Origin: Theobroma cacao
Lineage: Eukaryota; Streptophyta; Magnoliopsida; Malvales; Malvaceae
Reading direction: 5' to 3'
Assembly: GCF_000208745.1 (NCBI RefSeq)
Contig: NC_030854.1
Coordinates: 24,719,844 to 24,783,843 of the forward strand
DNA length: 64,000 bases
Made by a program: the position numbers and the translations under genes. The stretch's first letter is position 1; every line of letters starts with the position of its first letter. Positions 45,962-57,054 of the stretch are shown piece after piece. Under the pieces are notes generated by a model. The model worked only from the letters and a program-made list of their open reading frames with translations, was not told where the DNA came from and did no database searches.

Positions 45962-46618
45962 ATCAATAAATAATACTTTTTTTGTCAAATTGCATATATA
46001 TATTTTTATTTCATTTCAAAATTATATTTACCTTTTTTTAACAACTAAACTCTTACTTTTTAGTACTTTTCTTTTAGGTTTTAAATTTAAAATCTTATTA
46101 TTATTTTATCAATTTCATAATTTTTTTAAAAATATAGCAAAACACTACAAGTCACTTGTAAGTAAAAAATACATCTATATAACTTATAATATTTTTTTTT
46201 ACTTTTTAAAATTAAAAATACTACAATTATCAATATTATAAAATAAATTACTTGAACATGTTTTTTTAAACTTGAGTTGAGTTCAAAATATTATTTTTTT
46301 TTTGAAAAAAATAAGATTCTAACTCATACTCTTTAAATAGAAAAATTATGTACTAATCAATAAATTAAATGTTCAAATATAAAACTTTATTATATTGATA
46401 AATATTTTTTTTTAATTTTAATTTTAAAATATATTTAATAATATTAAAATTAATTATAAATTCAATTAAAATAAGTAGACCAAACTCTAATTTATAATCA
46501 TAGATAAACTTTAAAGATATCAACCCAACCCAACTTAACCCGACTCATGGACTCATGTACCTGAGATGGACATGGACATTGGAACAAAGTTCCCTAAGAC
46601 CCAAAGCTCACTTTATGA

Positions 46619-46846
46619 ATGAAGTTATTTGTTGTCTTACTTGCGTGCTTAACTGGCCTGCAGGATACTGGAGCAAAGAACATAGACAAAATAATTGAGC
46701 TACAAACTAAAGATTACAAGGAAGAAGGAAAAATGAAGAAGCAATTAATAAGAAGACCAGTCGTAATTTTTTTGATAAAAAGATTCTCATCCATTGATAA
46801 AAGCCATCCAATATCTACATACCAAGTGAAGTCCACTTTATGGTAA
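46619..46846 (+). CDS. Conserved 75-codon ORF with signal-peptide-like N-terminus (copy 2)
   Basis: This is the duplicate of 38790-39014: MKLFVVLLACLTGLQDTGA, then KDYKEEGKMKKQLIRRPVV and IKRFSSIDKSHPIS. Both copies keep frame and stop. It sits about 370 bp from the end of the bZIP-like gene in convergent orientation. Function is unknown, and chance preservation in a fairly recent duplication remains possible. Confidence 0.35.
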   Translation: MKLFVVLLACLTGLQDTGAKNIDKIIELQTKDYKEEGKMKKQLIRRPVVIFLIKRFSSIDKSHPISTYQVKSTLW

Positions 46847-47218
46847 GCTGACTTAATCTTTATGCAGTTACGACAACGTAAACAAAAGATAATACAGCAA
46901 TTTCATTTTCACCAAAGTTTGTAAATTACACCTGTAGTGTATAAGATAATAATACATGCACCAATCAGATGGATACAAAGATGAGAATCGAAGGAGTAAT
47001 TAAGATCAAGCACATTTCGGTAGCAACAAGGCAGCAGCAGCAAAGTGAATAATTCATTGAGGACCACCTCCACTGATAACATAATGGAGCCACCCCTACA
47101 ATGCCGACATAGCATCTTACACACCAGATCAAAGCAGAAAGAATGGACCAAGCACTACACGCTGTGCTAGCAAATAAAACATAACACATATTGTCAATTG
47201 AGAAAGAACGCGTACTTG

Positions 47219-50200
47219 CTACAGCAGGGGCATATCTTCTAATGATATTTTAGCTTCCTGTTCTTGTGCACACTTCTTACCATTGTCACTTATTATCTTC
47301 CCACATAAAGCATCATTCTGCACCTTAAGGACTTTATTTTCTATTCTCAGTCTTGCATTCTCATCCTCAAGCAGTGATAAGTTATTATTAAGATTGGCAT
47401 TCTTCCTCAGTGAAGCGTTTTCATCTCTTAGCTTCTCATTTTCAAGACGCAGTGGATCGGCCTACAATGAAAACTACAGATTCAAAAATATATACCAGCA
47501 TATTTAAGCTCAAACATGTATGAGAGCATTGAATGTTCTCTTTTTGGAATGAGCTTACGGTAATAAAAGCTCAAAATCATTTTAACTAAAGTTTATTAAC
47601 AAAGCCCATATGAAATCAATAATAAATTATTATGAACAATTGAAGTTACTAATAATAAGTTTTTATACATAACACCTACATGAGTTTATAAAAAAAAAAA
47701 ATTATACATTTTGTATCAAAGCTATTAACAAATTCTCGATTTGATATCTAAAATTTAAAAATCAATAAAAGCAAGATACCCTAATCTTTTAAGTTTTGAT
47801 CAAAATTCCACGCGAGTCCATTAGTATTCGAAATTAGCAGTCTATTGATGCGTGCATCAAATAAATATATTTAATGAGATATTAAATACTTAATTAGTTT
47901 AAGTTAAACTAGATTTAGGATCAAATTTAAATATTCTTTGTTATTTTAAGTTAATAATGTCAGTTTTATGTTATTTATATTTATTTTTATGTTTTTTTAA
48001 GAATAGGATCAAAAATAATTTCAATTGGTGAAGAAATGTGCATGTGCTCTGTTTGCATACATTTCCGTTTTTTGAGCTTCTCTTCCACTATAGAAGTCTA
48101 AATGACATGATTTTTGAACCATTAAAAAGCTAAAAGGTAGAGCTACAACTTTGGTATTTACTACTTTGCCCAATTATAATCGGAAGGTGGTCAAAGTCTT
48201 TGTTGAAGTGAAATTACTGCACTAGAAGAGCAGAATTGAAATATAACATTTGAGAGTTGCGATTCTAGGAAATAAGAGTCCTGGGGCTCACCGTATTTTC
48301 CAAAAATAACAAGCTTACGGGATTTTGAAAGCAAAGGCTTTTAAAGGCCATTTAAAGGACCTTTTTCAGAGATTTATGAGAAAAGGCAATGAGTATTTTA
48401 TCTAAAAAAAAAAAAAGCAAAAAACAAAGCAAGAAAACAAGAAAATTGGAGGGAGAATCAAGATCGAAAATCTTCAACTATTAGTTTTCTATCTACTTTT
48501 GTATTTTTCTTATTTTCTTTGACTTGGATTAATAGTTATTTTTTTTTGGATGAAGGTTTTATTACATATTATGAACTAAACTATTTTTCTAAGATTGCAA
48601 TTGAACTCACATGTAATCTAAATTTTTAATCTCTTTCTTGTTTATTTTCAATGGAATTGAATTGTTTATTCAAATTTGTTCTTAATACTTTTAATTGCTT
48701 GGCCACCAATTAAATTGATTTAGGAACTTAAACAAACTTAAGAAAGAGAGTTTAGTGTAGACTAAAATTGAGATAGCATATGATCATATTAATTTATTTG
48801 TGTATAAGATAGAAATATACCTCTATGTCATATGTAGCCAAAATTAGAGTAAGAACTTAATGAATTTATTTTAATTTCAATTCACATAAGGATATAGCGT
48901 TTTGGTTAAAATAGATATTTTTATAAGATAATCGAAAGACACTTATAAATAATTGAATACTCTAGGTTAGCAATTCAACCCATTGAAACAAGTTGAGAAA
49001 GAGAGATAAGATTTAGATGAAATGCGAGGGATATCGTAATCTTAGACTTGTTTGATTTGCTTTTTACCAATTATCTTGTTGTTTTAATTTTTAATTAAAT
49101 TAGTTTTGGTTGAGTAATTTTTAATGTAATTAGAATTCAGATTTTACTTATTTGAATAAAACTAAATTGTACTAATTTTAATACGAAATAAAATTTTAAA
49201 TCAATTCTCTGTGAGATCGATATTTTGCTTGCTTATATACCATCTATTCGATACATATACTTGCGTAGTAGAATTTTAATGGACATCTATTCCAAATGTG
49301 TAAATAGCGTTAACTGGCAAACATGAAATATCCAAAATACCCTTATTCTTTCTCTACTCTTGTCTACATTTTTCCTTTCTCTAAGGCCGACCAACGGTAC
49401 TTCTTTACGCCAATTGCACGAGCACCAGATCATGCCCCTCCAATGTGATCTCACGCTCATTGGCGCTCCTCAACACTGTAGGAATGCTAGATCAAGCACT
49501 CTTCAACCAGATCTGGCCACGAAAGCATCAGATCTAGTGTTCCTGTCACTGGATCTGGTCAGGGAGTGCTAGATCACGCTCCTCCAACACAATCTTTTGC
49601 TCACCGATGCTCTAGGCGCCATAAGTAATTTATTATTTTTTTTTCAGTTTTTCTATCTTGTGATCCAACAATCCTACAGCTGTTTATATTTATTTATGTT
49701 TCTAAATTGTAAATTTTTTTAAGCAGCTATTTTTTTGGTATGGGCATATATTCCTGAACCTCTTATAGGATCTTCTATTATTCGACTAGGCTGGCAACAT
49801 TTCTTGTGCTAACTCAATGTTGTGTGATATTTTTTTTTAGAATCCCCTGTACTCACCCTTCTCTATTTCAGTGGAATTAGATTAAATGTATGGGAAAAAA
49901 AGTGATGGTCTTAATGCAAGTTCCTAGTTTAGTAGTAGCTTTTTTACACATTTGGTGGCTTATTGTTTGAAAGATGATTGGAGTTCAAAAATTTTACTGA
50001 AAATATATTAAGTTTAGATCTTAGCAATTTATGATAATGAAAACCAAGGGGTAATAGATTGTTGGATGCCACATGATACCTTTTCTCAAGAAATAGGCTG
50101 CTAAGATTTTCACAATAATTTTGAAAATATCTAAACCTCATATTGAATAGGGCACTTAGGGGAACCATGTACCTCTTGAACTCCCATGCCTTGCTAATGC

Positions 50201-52725
50201 ATGGACAGTAACTTTGTTTTGTTTTTCAAACATCTTGCTCATTGATGTAAATCAACAATTTTTTTACATTGTGTAACAAATGTTATTTGTAGATATGTTG
50301 AACATTTAATCGTTAGGATTGTTGTCTTTTTTTTTAACAACATCATGCTCATTGATGAATGCAGAATAATTTTTGTACATATGATGATAGTTTTTCTGCA
50401 TTTATTGACAAATTGTACAAATGTCAAAAATTAATCAAAAAAATTCTATTAATAACAACATTCTTAATTTTTCTTATTGATTTAAATTTTCAACCTCAAG
50501 TGTATATAAAATTTTGCAAACCCGCTGTGTAGCATGGGTATTCCTCTAGTTTAAAGTTAAACCATTCTTCTGGTCTGATAAAAAAGGTTAAACCATGCTA
50601 ATAACCACTAGTACCTTAGGATGAGTACTTCAAAAGGTAATATATTTGTTCGCTATTATAAGCAATCAGGAGTATAGCCATTATATTCTTCAAGTAAAAT
50701 GAAAAGAAAATGGCTAAAGTACTATATAAGCCACTAAACTTTTTCAATTTTCTTAAATAAGCTCCTATTCGTTTATTTGTATCCAAATAAGACCATATCT
50801 TATGATGTATACCAAGATAAGTCCTTATGTTAAGAGAAATATATCATATGCATCCCCTGACCTTAACGGCCGTATACCCCATAAGCATCTTTTGCACATG
50901 TGGACATTGATGTGGCTTTTCTAAAGTGGCTGAATAAGCTGAGTGAAAAAATATCCAGCTTGAGACATGATCATTCTAGTCAGCTAATTTTGCCACATTA
51001 AAAAGCACCACATCGTCAGCAATGAGTGCAAAGGATGCAAGCTGACTATGAGCCTAACAATGCAAAGGTTACATGTGTCACATGACATTTTTTTATCATC
51101 ATAAAGACTTATTTGAATAAAAATCATAGAATAGTTTATTTCGGTACAATAAGAAGATAAAAGCTGATAAAAGAATTTTGGATAGTTTAGAGGCTTATTT
51201 AGCATTTTACCCCAAAAAAAAAATTACATATAAAGGAAGAGTCAAGAGAAAGAGAGACTTACTAAAAGCCCTGAAAGTGTTTGCACAAGAACATTTTGCT
51301 TCCCATACTCACGCTTCAGCTGAGAAAGATTATTCTTCAACTGGTCAATCTCTTTTGCTTGATCTTTCAAGGTTTGATCCATCACTGCATTATCCTTTTT
51401 TAAACGTTCATTCTCCTTCTTTAAAGAAATATTTTCTCCTCTAAGCACCTCCAAATTCGATTCCATTTCCACTTTGACTTTCTGAGTAGAAAGGAAAGCA
51501 AGCATGAAGACATATCATTCATGACTCATACAACCCATCCTTGCTCCCAAATCCTCAAAAAGAGAAAGAGAAACATAATTGTTATGTATATTGAAATTCT
51601 ACAATTAAAACTTCCTTTTCAATCTCTCACTTGCATCTCTAAACACTAATGCTTAATCTCTCAACCTACTCTGGAAGGAACAACAACAAAAGTTGGAGTA
51701 CAATGACAGATAAGTCACGAAAGATTATATTTTTTTTTATAATCAAATTATTAATAAGTTCAAATTTCGGCAGGTTGCCAGGTTTCATATTCTATTTTGG
51801 GCAACAAACAAACACCAGAATGAAAAGTAAATGAAACTCAATATTATCTAATAAATACAAATAAAGAACCGAGACATTGAATCTTAGAATTTTTTTCCCC
51901 ATAATTAAAATTAGCATTATTCAATAATAAAAGACCAACTTGACTCTTTTTCCCCTTTTATTCCTAAGGCATTTCCCACTAGTCCAAAATTCAGCAAAGA
52001 GTGAAGAGAAATGAGAAGAGAAGGGGTGGTATCCTCACCTTACAATTTTCCCGATATTTCTTATCAGTTTTCCTTTTCCGATCTCTATCTGGTTCAGATA
52101 ATTTTGAATTGGTTCTGCTCAAAAGAGAAGCGTTGGAATTGTTTGGAGCTTGAGATGCTTGGGCGGTGCTTACACTAGGCTGGATTGGGATATTTCCAGG
52201 TTGATTATTGCTTGGAGGCCAGAGGGTGTTCGGAAAATGAAATAATTCCATTTGTTGCGGCTGAAAAGGCGTACTCCAATCCTGAAAATGCAAAATATTT
52301 TAACTCAAAAATGATCATCTACACAATCAAATAGAATAATAGCTTCAATTTCTGTATTCCATTCTGCAAAATAAAAATCACCCACAGCCACAAACCCCGG
52401 AATAGATTGGAAATAGATGAAGATTATTAAGTCCACAGATCCATCTATAACATAAAAAAGGAGTAGAAAAGATAAAAAAACCCCAAAAGAGCGGATCCGT
52501 AATCTAACAGAGCAAAACAATCTCTTCCTACAAAGTCAACGACCAATTAATCTGTGGGTTAAACGTAAAAGAAAGAAAATATATACAAATAGCATCCTTT
52601 TTATTCTGATAAGAAACGCTTACATCTTCAACACCATGAGAGCAGGTTTCACCGGGGCGCTTCTGGGAGAGGCTGGCCTCCTGCAGTACCCGATAAAAAA
52701 AAGCATTCTCTACTTCCTCCTCCAT
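47219..52725 (-). CDS. bZIP-like gene copy 2, complete four-exon model
   Basis: The model is exon 1 52624-52725, exon 2 52039-52281, exon 3 51263-51481 and exon 4 47219-47461, giving 268 codons. All introns are phase 0 with GT/AG ends (gtaagc, gtgagg, gtaagt donors). Residues 1-34 are an N-terminal leader ending SQKRPGETCSHGVED. Residues 35-115 are Gln/Pro/Asn-rich and end in a basic stretch, DRDRKRKTDKKYRENCK. From residue 116 to about 245 there is a long heptad-like coiled coil (GENISLKKENERLKKDNAV, LKNNLSQLKREYG, LENEKLRDENASL, NARLRIENKVLKVQNDAL). The tail ends LEDMPLL. The shape is that of a DNA-binding bZIP factor, but the basic part lacks the usual N-x7-R/K, so DNA binding is uncertain. 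An in-frame upstream Met at 52857 would add an N-terminal extension. Confidence 0.7.
47846..49285 (+). mobile_element. Solo LTR, 1440 bp, TSD TCTAT, inside bZIP-like intron 3
   Basis: It starts tgatgcgtgcatca and ends tttaatggaca, with perfect TCTAT repeats at 47841-47845 and 49286-49290. The 3' end has the motif 'ctgtgagatcgatattttgcttg' then 'tacttgcgtagtag', the same signature seen in the LTR at 18391-19882. It is opposite in orientation to the host gene. Confidence 0.88.
50705..51222. mobile_element. Probable MULE-type MITE next to exon 3
   Basis: The left end has 'aaaatggctaaag' and 'ataagccactaaact'; the right end, read in reverse complement, has 'taaaatgctaaataagcctctaaact'. Interior words are also mirrored (caaataagac/caaataagtc and ccttatg/ctttatg). 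Length is about 0.5 kb with no coding potential. The right end is only about 40 bp from the exon 3 donor. The target duplication is blurred by an A-run. Confidence 0.6.
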
Positions 52726-53991
52726 GGATTGTTTTAGCAACAAAGAAGCATCTATGGCAGCTAGCCCATTTCCATATGTACTTGTAAACAAGAAAATTGG
52801 CTTGGAGGCGAGACGCGCGACAGAAATAGAGAGTCCATGAGAAAGCCCAAACTCCAAAGATGGCCGACCCCACCATCAGACTCGCGCGATACACAATTGT
52901 ATCGATAACGCAAGGGGTCGTGCGATGTTTTGTCCTTGCTAGTGTGCAATTCCTATTATGTCTCACGATCCCCATGTTACTAAGGGATTTAATCGACTTT
53001 TACACATACTAAAGTAGGACTCTCTTTGCTTCAACATCTTTTCCTTTTCTCTCAGTCCAGCCCTCCACGTGGTTAACTCTGACCTCTTTGCACCTCTTTT
53101 TTTCTCTCTCTTTGCTGAAACATTTTTCTCTTCCACTTTCTCTGCCCTCCACGTGATTAACTCTTGAAGCCCAATTGAGGTTTCTTTTTAAATATGTTAT
53201 AGATTAGCTTTTTGTTATGTAAATATCTCAATAAAAAATATAAATTAGTAACAAGTGAAATCAAGGAGATTAGAATTAATGTGAAGAACATAATAGTTGG
53301 GATAAACTTGAATTATTATAAAAATTCTCTTTTTTATAAGTAAAGAGTTATTGTAATAAAAATGTTGTACAATTAAATTTGATAAAATATTATGAATTTT
53401 TTATCAATCAAAGATGATATAGAACTTGGATACATAAAAATAGATCTTTTTCTATTTAATTATGTTTTTTAAATTAAAAACGTAACATTATATGTTCAAC
53501 ACATTACGCTTTCTTTTCAACTTTCTTCCATAATTTTGGTTTTTTTCTCTCAAGAACAATTTTTAATTAAAAATTATTATATATGTACCACTTTAATTAT
53601 TCTCCCATCTCTTTGTTGCAATGCTTTAAATTATTCATCATTTTAACATATATTTTGAAAAAATATAATTATGACTTTTCATAAAATCTCTAACATGATA
53701 TATTTACTTAACAAATTAACGAATATTATTTATTTTGAGTAAAAAATATAATACAAACATTTTGAACATTTGACTCATTAATTAGTACATACTTTTTTTA
53801 TTTAAAAAATAAAATTCAAATCTTTCTTTCTTCAATTTTAAAATATATAATATAAATAAACAAAATAAAAAACATCATATTTCATAAATAGATAAAACAC
53901 CTTTTTCCTTTTTAATTGGATTCGAATATTAAACTTAAATCAAGCTCGGTGACTCAATAAAAAGGGGATTTGGGCCAAATCAAGTGAGTCA
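52726..53991. other. Upstream flank of bZIP-like copy 2
   Basis: This is the probable promoter region. It contains CT-rich tracts at 53030-53160 (tctctctttgctgaaac) that copy 1 lacks or has lost. From about 53210 it matches the flank of copy 1. A SINE-like copy is near 53757-53850. No clear TATA box was chosen. Confidence 0.45.
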
Positions 53992-54329
53992 AGCCACCAA
54001 CAGCCCACTCCAATTTTCTTCTCTTTAAAATACCCCAATTTGTTCATGTAATAAATAATCACATGTTAATTCAAATATACTCATACCCTAATTTATGAGA
54101 TTGACTATTTACTGCATCGTGAAGAAATTAACCAACCCGCATAAACACCTGCAGCACACAAAAAATTTGAAGAACAAGAACTCCTTGCCAACACCCAGCA
54201 AGCCCACATATTCCAAGTCCACTTAAAATTAAACAAGAAGAAACAAAAATCAGTACCAATCCTCCCTTTGAATTTACGAACAGATGTAACCCCCAAATGA
54301 CAGCTCGTATATGTCATTACCCTTCACAG

Positions 54330-54660
54330 TTTTCATCACCAACCTTTTCAGGCCCAACTGGTGCATACCTTCACAATCTTTGGACTCTCCCCTTTGCTAG
54401 TGAGTTAGCCTCCTCGTTAGCAAACCGAATCACATGCTCAATTTCCCAATCTCTCACATTTGCAAGAATCTGGTGAATCTGAATTATCTCCTTTCTTATT
54501 CTTCATTAGACTTCATTTAGATTACGTATGCACTTAACCAATGTTAGATGAATCACTTTCAAAGAGGAGCTTATGCGATGTTACCCAAGCTAAAGCAGTA
54601 AAGATGAGGACAGCTCCTTTGGCAGCTAGCAACTCAGCGACGTTGGAATTTATGGGTCTG
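54330..54660 (-). pseudogene. LINE RNase H (RVT_3) remnant
   Basis: On the minus strand the pieces NSNVAELLAAKGAVLIFTA, HKLLFESDSSNI and ANEEANSLAKGES are readable in order but in different frames. They match the RNase H-like domain found at the end of plant LINE polyproteins and related RT-derived loci. No reverse transcriptase was seen beside it. Confidence 0.7.
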
Positions 54661-55130
54661 TAACCCCCAGAGTCTTAGAGAACAAGTTCATAATGTCATC
54701 ATTGTAGTTCCTAAGAATGCCTCCAATTCCAGCTTCAAATATATATATTAATTTGTTCTTATTGTTCTAAATATGGTTTCCTTATTTCACAGGAAAAAAG
54801 AAACATTTTAATCTTAATATTAAATAAGACTTAATTTTACCCCTTAAGCTGAAAATCATAATTCTACCTTTGAACACCAAATATATACAGTGATAAGAAT
54901 AAATTGGACTTGGATAAAGATTATAAATTTAAAATTTCACACACACATAAATAGACCATCTTATTTTGTTCGTTCATTTTTTTCCTTATGTTCCAAAATT
55001 ATTTCTTTTTCTTTTTAAAACACCTAATACACTAGCATTTTATCTTTCAAAATTATTTTTTATATTAAAAATTACATGGTATCAATTTCATAAAAAATTA
55101 AAGTTTTACTATACAATATAACAAAGAGAA
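54661..55130. other. AT-rich spacer
   Basis: No gene, repeat or regulatory site is recognised. Confidence 0.5.
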
Positions 55131-55253
55131 AATTGTGAGAAATGACCTTTGCAGTAAGGTGACTTCAAAAATGACCGTCTCTATAATTTTAATTGTTTTT
55201 AGCCAATTTTTGGCACGACTTGACAAGAATACCCTTTAATCCAATTAATCCAA

Positions 55254-55475
55254 ATGAAGGCGCGTCTCAGTTTTTTTTTTTTTTGCTTTCCCGCCATTCA
55301 GCTTAAAATTTCAAAATTAAATCTCGATTTAGATTTAGCTATCCCTCCGTCCAGCTCTCTAACGCCATCGAGGTCTATATCGGCAGCCACCTTTCTCACG
55401 ATCCCAAAGTGCAGAGATGACATCAAGGTATTTGTTATGGGTTCTTGCGTTTATTTAGGATTATTCATAGAATGA
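55254..55475 (+). other. Exon-like open stretch near MULE left edge
   Basis: A 73-codon frame starts MKARLSF, with a GC-richer segment at 55335-55430 (cctccgtccagctctctaac) ending 'gatgacatcaag|gtatttg', which resembles an exon-donor border. It might be a captured gene fragment, as MULEs often carry. No family is recognised. Confidence 0.25.
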
Positions 55476-55549
55476 AAAAGTTGATGGGTAAATTATATGA
55501 GTTTGGAAACTTAAATCTGGGTAGGGGTAGCGAAATCAATCAGTTTATA

Positions 55550-55900
55550 GACGATACGTGAATATTTGTTAGGCATTGAGTCACTGGATATTAGGGTGTA
55601 TGACTGGATATTAGGAATCGTTACCTGTTTATTTGGCATTAGGTGCTTGAATATTTGTTGAGCATTGCGTGAGTTCTTTATAAGCATTACATGACTGAAT
55701 ATATGTTGAGCGTTGCGTGACAAGTAATACGTGACTGAATATTACCTGACTGAATATTTGTTAAGCATTGCGTGAGTTCTTTATAGGCATTACGTGATTG
55801 AATATTTGTTAGCATTGCGTAACAAGTGTTACGTGACTGAATATTTGTTGAGCATTGCGTGACCTATTTGTAGGCATTGCGTGACTTTAGCTACCTAATG
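55550..55900. repeat. Degenerate short tandem repeats around 'gcattgcgtgac'
   Basis: Words such as 'gaatatttgttgagcattgcgtgac' and 'ggcattacgtgactgaat' recur about every 45-65 bases. The same core appears in the longer repeats at 57055-57660. Confidence 0.8.
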
Positions 55901-56314
55901 CTGAAGGTGATTCTCTACTGATTATCTTCAATAACCTAATAAGCTCTAATGTAATTCTTGAAGTTTATATATAATTTTAGACTTGTATAGTAGCAATAAT
56001 ATTAGATTTTGCTTGGTCTACCATGATGCCTAAATTAAAAAAAAAAAGAAGAAGAGAAAAGAGGAAACGATAATGAATTTCTTGAAAAAGAGAAAAGAGG
56101 TAACATTAAAATCCTTTTTGATTAGTGAAAAAGAGAGAAAACCTTTAAGTTGCTTTTTATTAAGAATTTCTTGGAAAATGATGTTTGGCCTAACTTTTAC
56201 TTTTAAGAGGTAGATAAGATGAAAGGGCAGGCCAAACAGGTACTTAATAACCAATTCAGCCCCCCTTCATTGCACTGATATGTCTGTAGAAAACGAAGAG
56301 TCAGCTTTCATGCC

Positions 56315-56320
56315 TATAAA
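56315..56320 (+). promoter_or_regulatory. TATA box of the compact coiled-coil ORF
   Basis: The hexamer tataaa in 'tgcctataaataaaggg' lies 65 bases before the ATG at 56385, leaving room for a leader of about 35-40 bases. Confidence 0.5.
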
Positions 56321-56384
56321 TAAAGGGAACCATTACCATTTGATTTAAATTCAATTATCTTAATCAATCTCAGATAATTGAAAA

Positions 56385-56639
56385 ATGATGTCCAGAGATC
56401 CAAGAGTCGAGAAGGGAAAAGAGGTAGCCTTCGAAGAGGAGGAGGTGCCTTTGAGTGTGAGGGACCAATTGCACATATTCTTGAGTGTGAGAGACCAGTT
56501 GCACATATTCCAACAAGAGATGCAAGTCCTCATTGACAACCTGATGCAAAGGACTTTTGACCTGGAGGCTGCCATCTTGAGCAACGAAAAGATTATTGCC
56601 AAGATAAAGTTCAAAGTAGATGAACTTATGAAGAAATGA
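56385..56639 (+). CDS. Compact 84-codon coiled-coil ORF with TATA box and poly(A) signals
   Basis: The frame begins MMSRDPRVEKGKEVAFEEEE, with a duplicated ten-residue block (LSVRDQLHIF twice, a 30 bp tandem DNA repeat at about 56450-56510). It continues into a helical stretch, QEMQVLIDNLMQRTFDLEA and EKIIAKIKFKVDELMKK, that fits a coiled coil. A TATA box (tataaa, 56315-56320) lies about 65 bases upstream of the ATG, and two aataaa signals lie at about 56694 and 56705. It sits upstream of the transposase in the same orientation inside the MULE region. I do not recognise the family. It could be an accessory element gene or a captured host fragment. Confidence 0.5.
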   Translation: MMSRDPRVEKGKEVAFEEEEVPLSVRDQLHIFLSVRDQLHIFQQEMQVLIDNLMQRTFDLEAAILSNEKIIAKIKFKVDELMKK

Positions 56640-57054
56640 ACTACGGTTCATTTTTTTTGTATCATCTCCTTGTATTTTCGAGGGGGTCTTTTTAATAAAA
56701 TTTGAATAAAATTTATAGTAATTTTTATTTTCATTGAGCACATATTTTGTTGAGTTTTTTTGTTCGTTTAAGTTATGTTATGCTGTATAACTTCGTGAAT
56801 GGATGTTAAGCATTGGGTGACCTATTATTAAGTATTGGGATAGTGGGCTATACGCGGTGTGTGAATTGTGCAATGCATATCTTCTATTAAGACATTGCGT
56901 GAGTAGTTTATATGTATATGGAATACAGTACCTATGGTGACTTGTTGTTATGTATTGCGTGACGTTGGGTCAGTACGTGACTGTTTAAGTTGGCATAACA
57001 TGAGTGGATATTAGGCATCGATTGACTTATTATTAGGTATTGCGAGATTGGTCT

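Larger units (their letters stand above)
47462..51262 (-). other. Intron 3 of bZIP-like copy 2, 3.8 kb, transposon-loaded
   Basis: From the gene's end toward exon 3 it holds about 180 bp of intron shared with copy 1, then AT-rich DNA, the solo LTR at 47846-49285, about 1.4 kb of unassigned sequence (including a GC-richer stretch at 49370-49610) and a probable MITE next to the donor site. No other gene is recognised. Confidence 0.65.
41903..53991. repeat. Unit 2 of the tandem segmental duplication
   Basis: It is colinear with unit 1 but lacks the 2.76 kb solo LTR and the 317 bp LTR fragment, and it has lost about 270 bp relative to 39310-39565. It retains exon 3 of the bZIP-like gene and carries a 1.44 kb solo LTR and a probable MITE in the adjoining intron. 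It ends at 'caagtgagtca' (53991), after which the flank is new sequence. Confidence 0.9.

Noticed and set aside
54105..54317. 70-codon minus-strand ORF rich in Trp and Cys
   Set aside because: No motif, next to a LINE RNase H remnant, and probably part of that debris.
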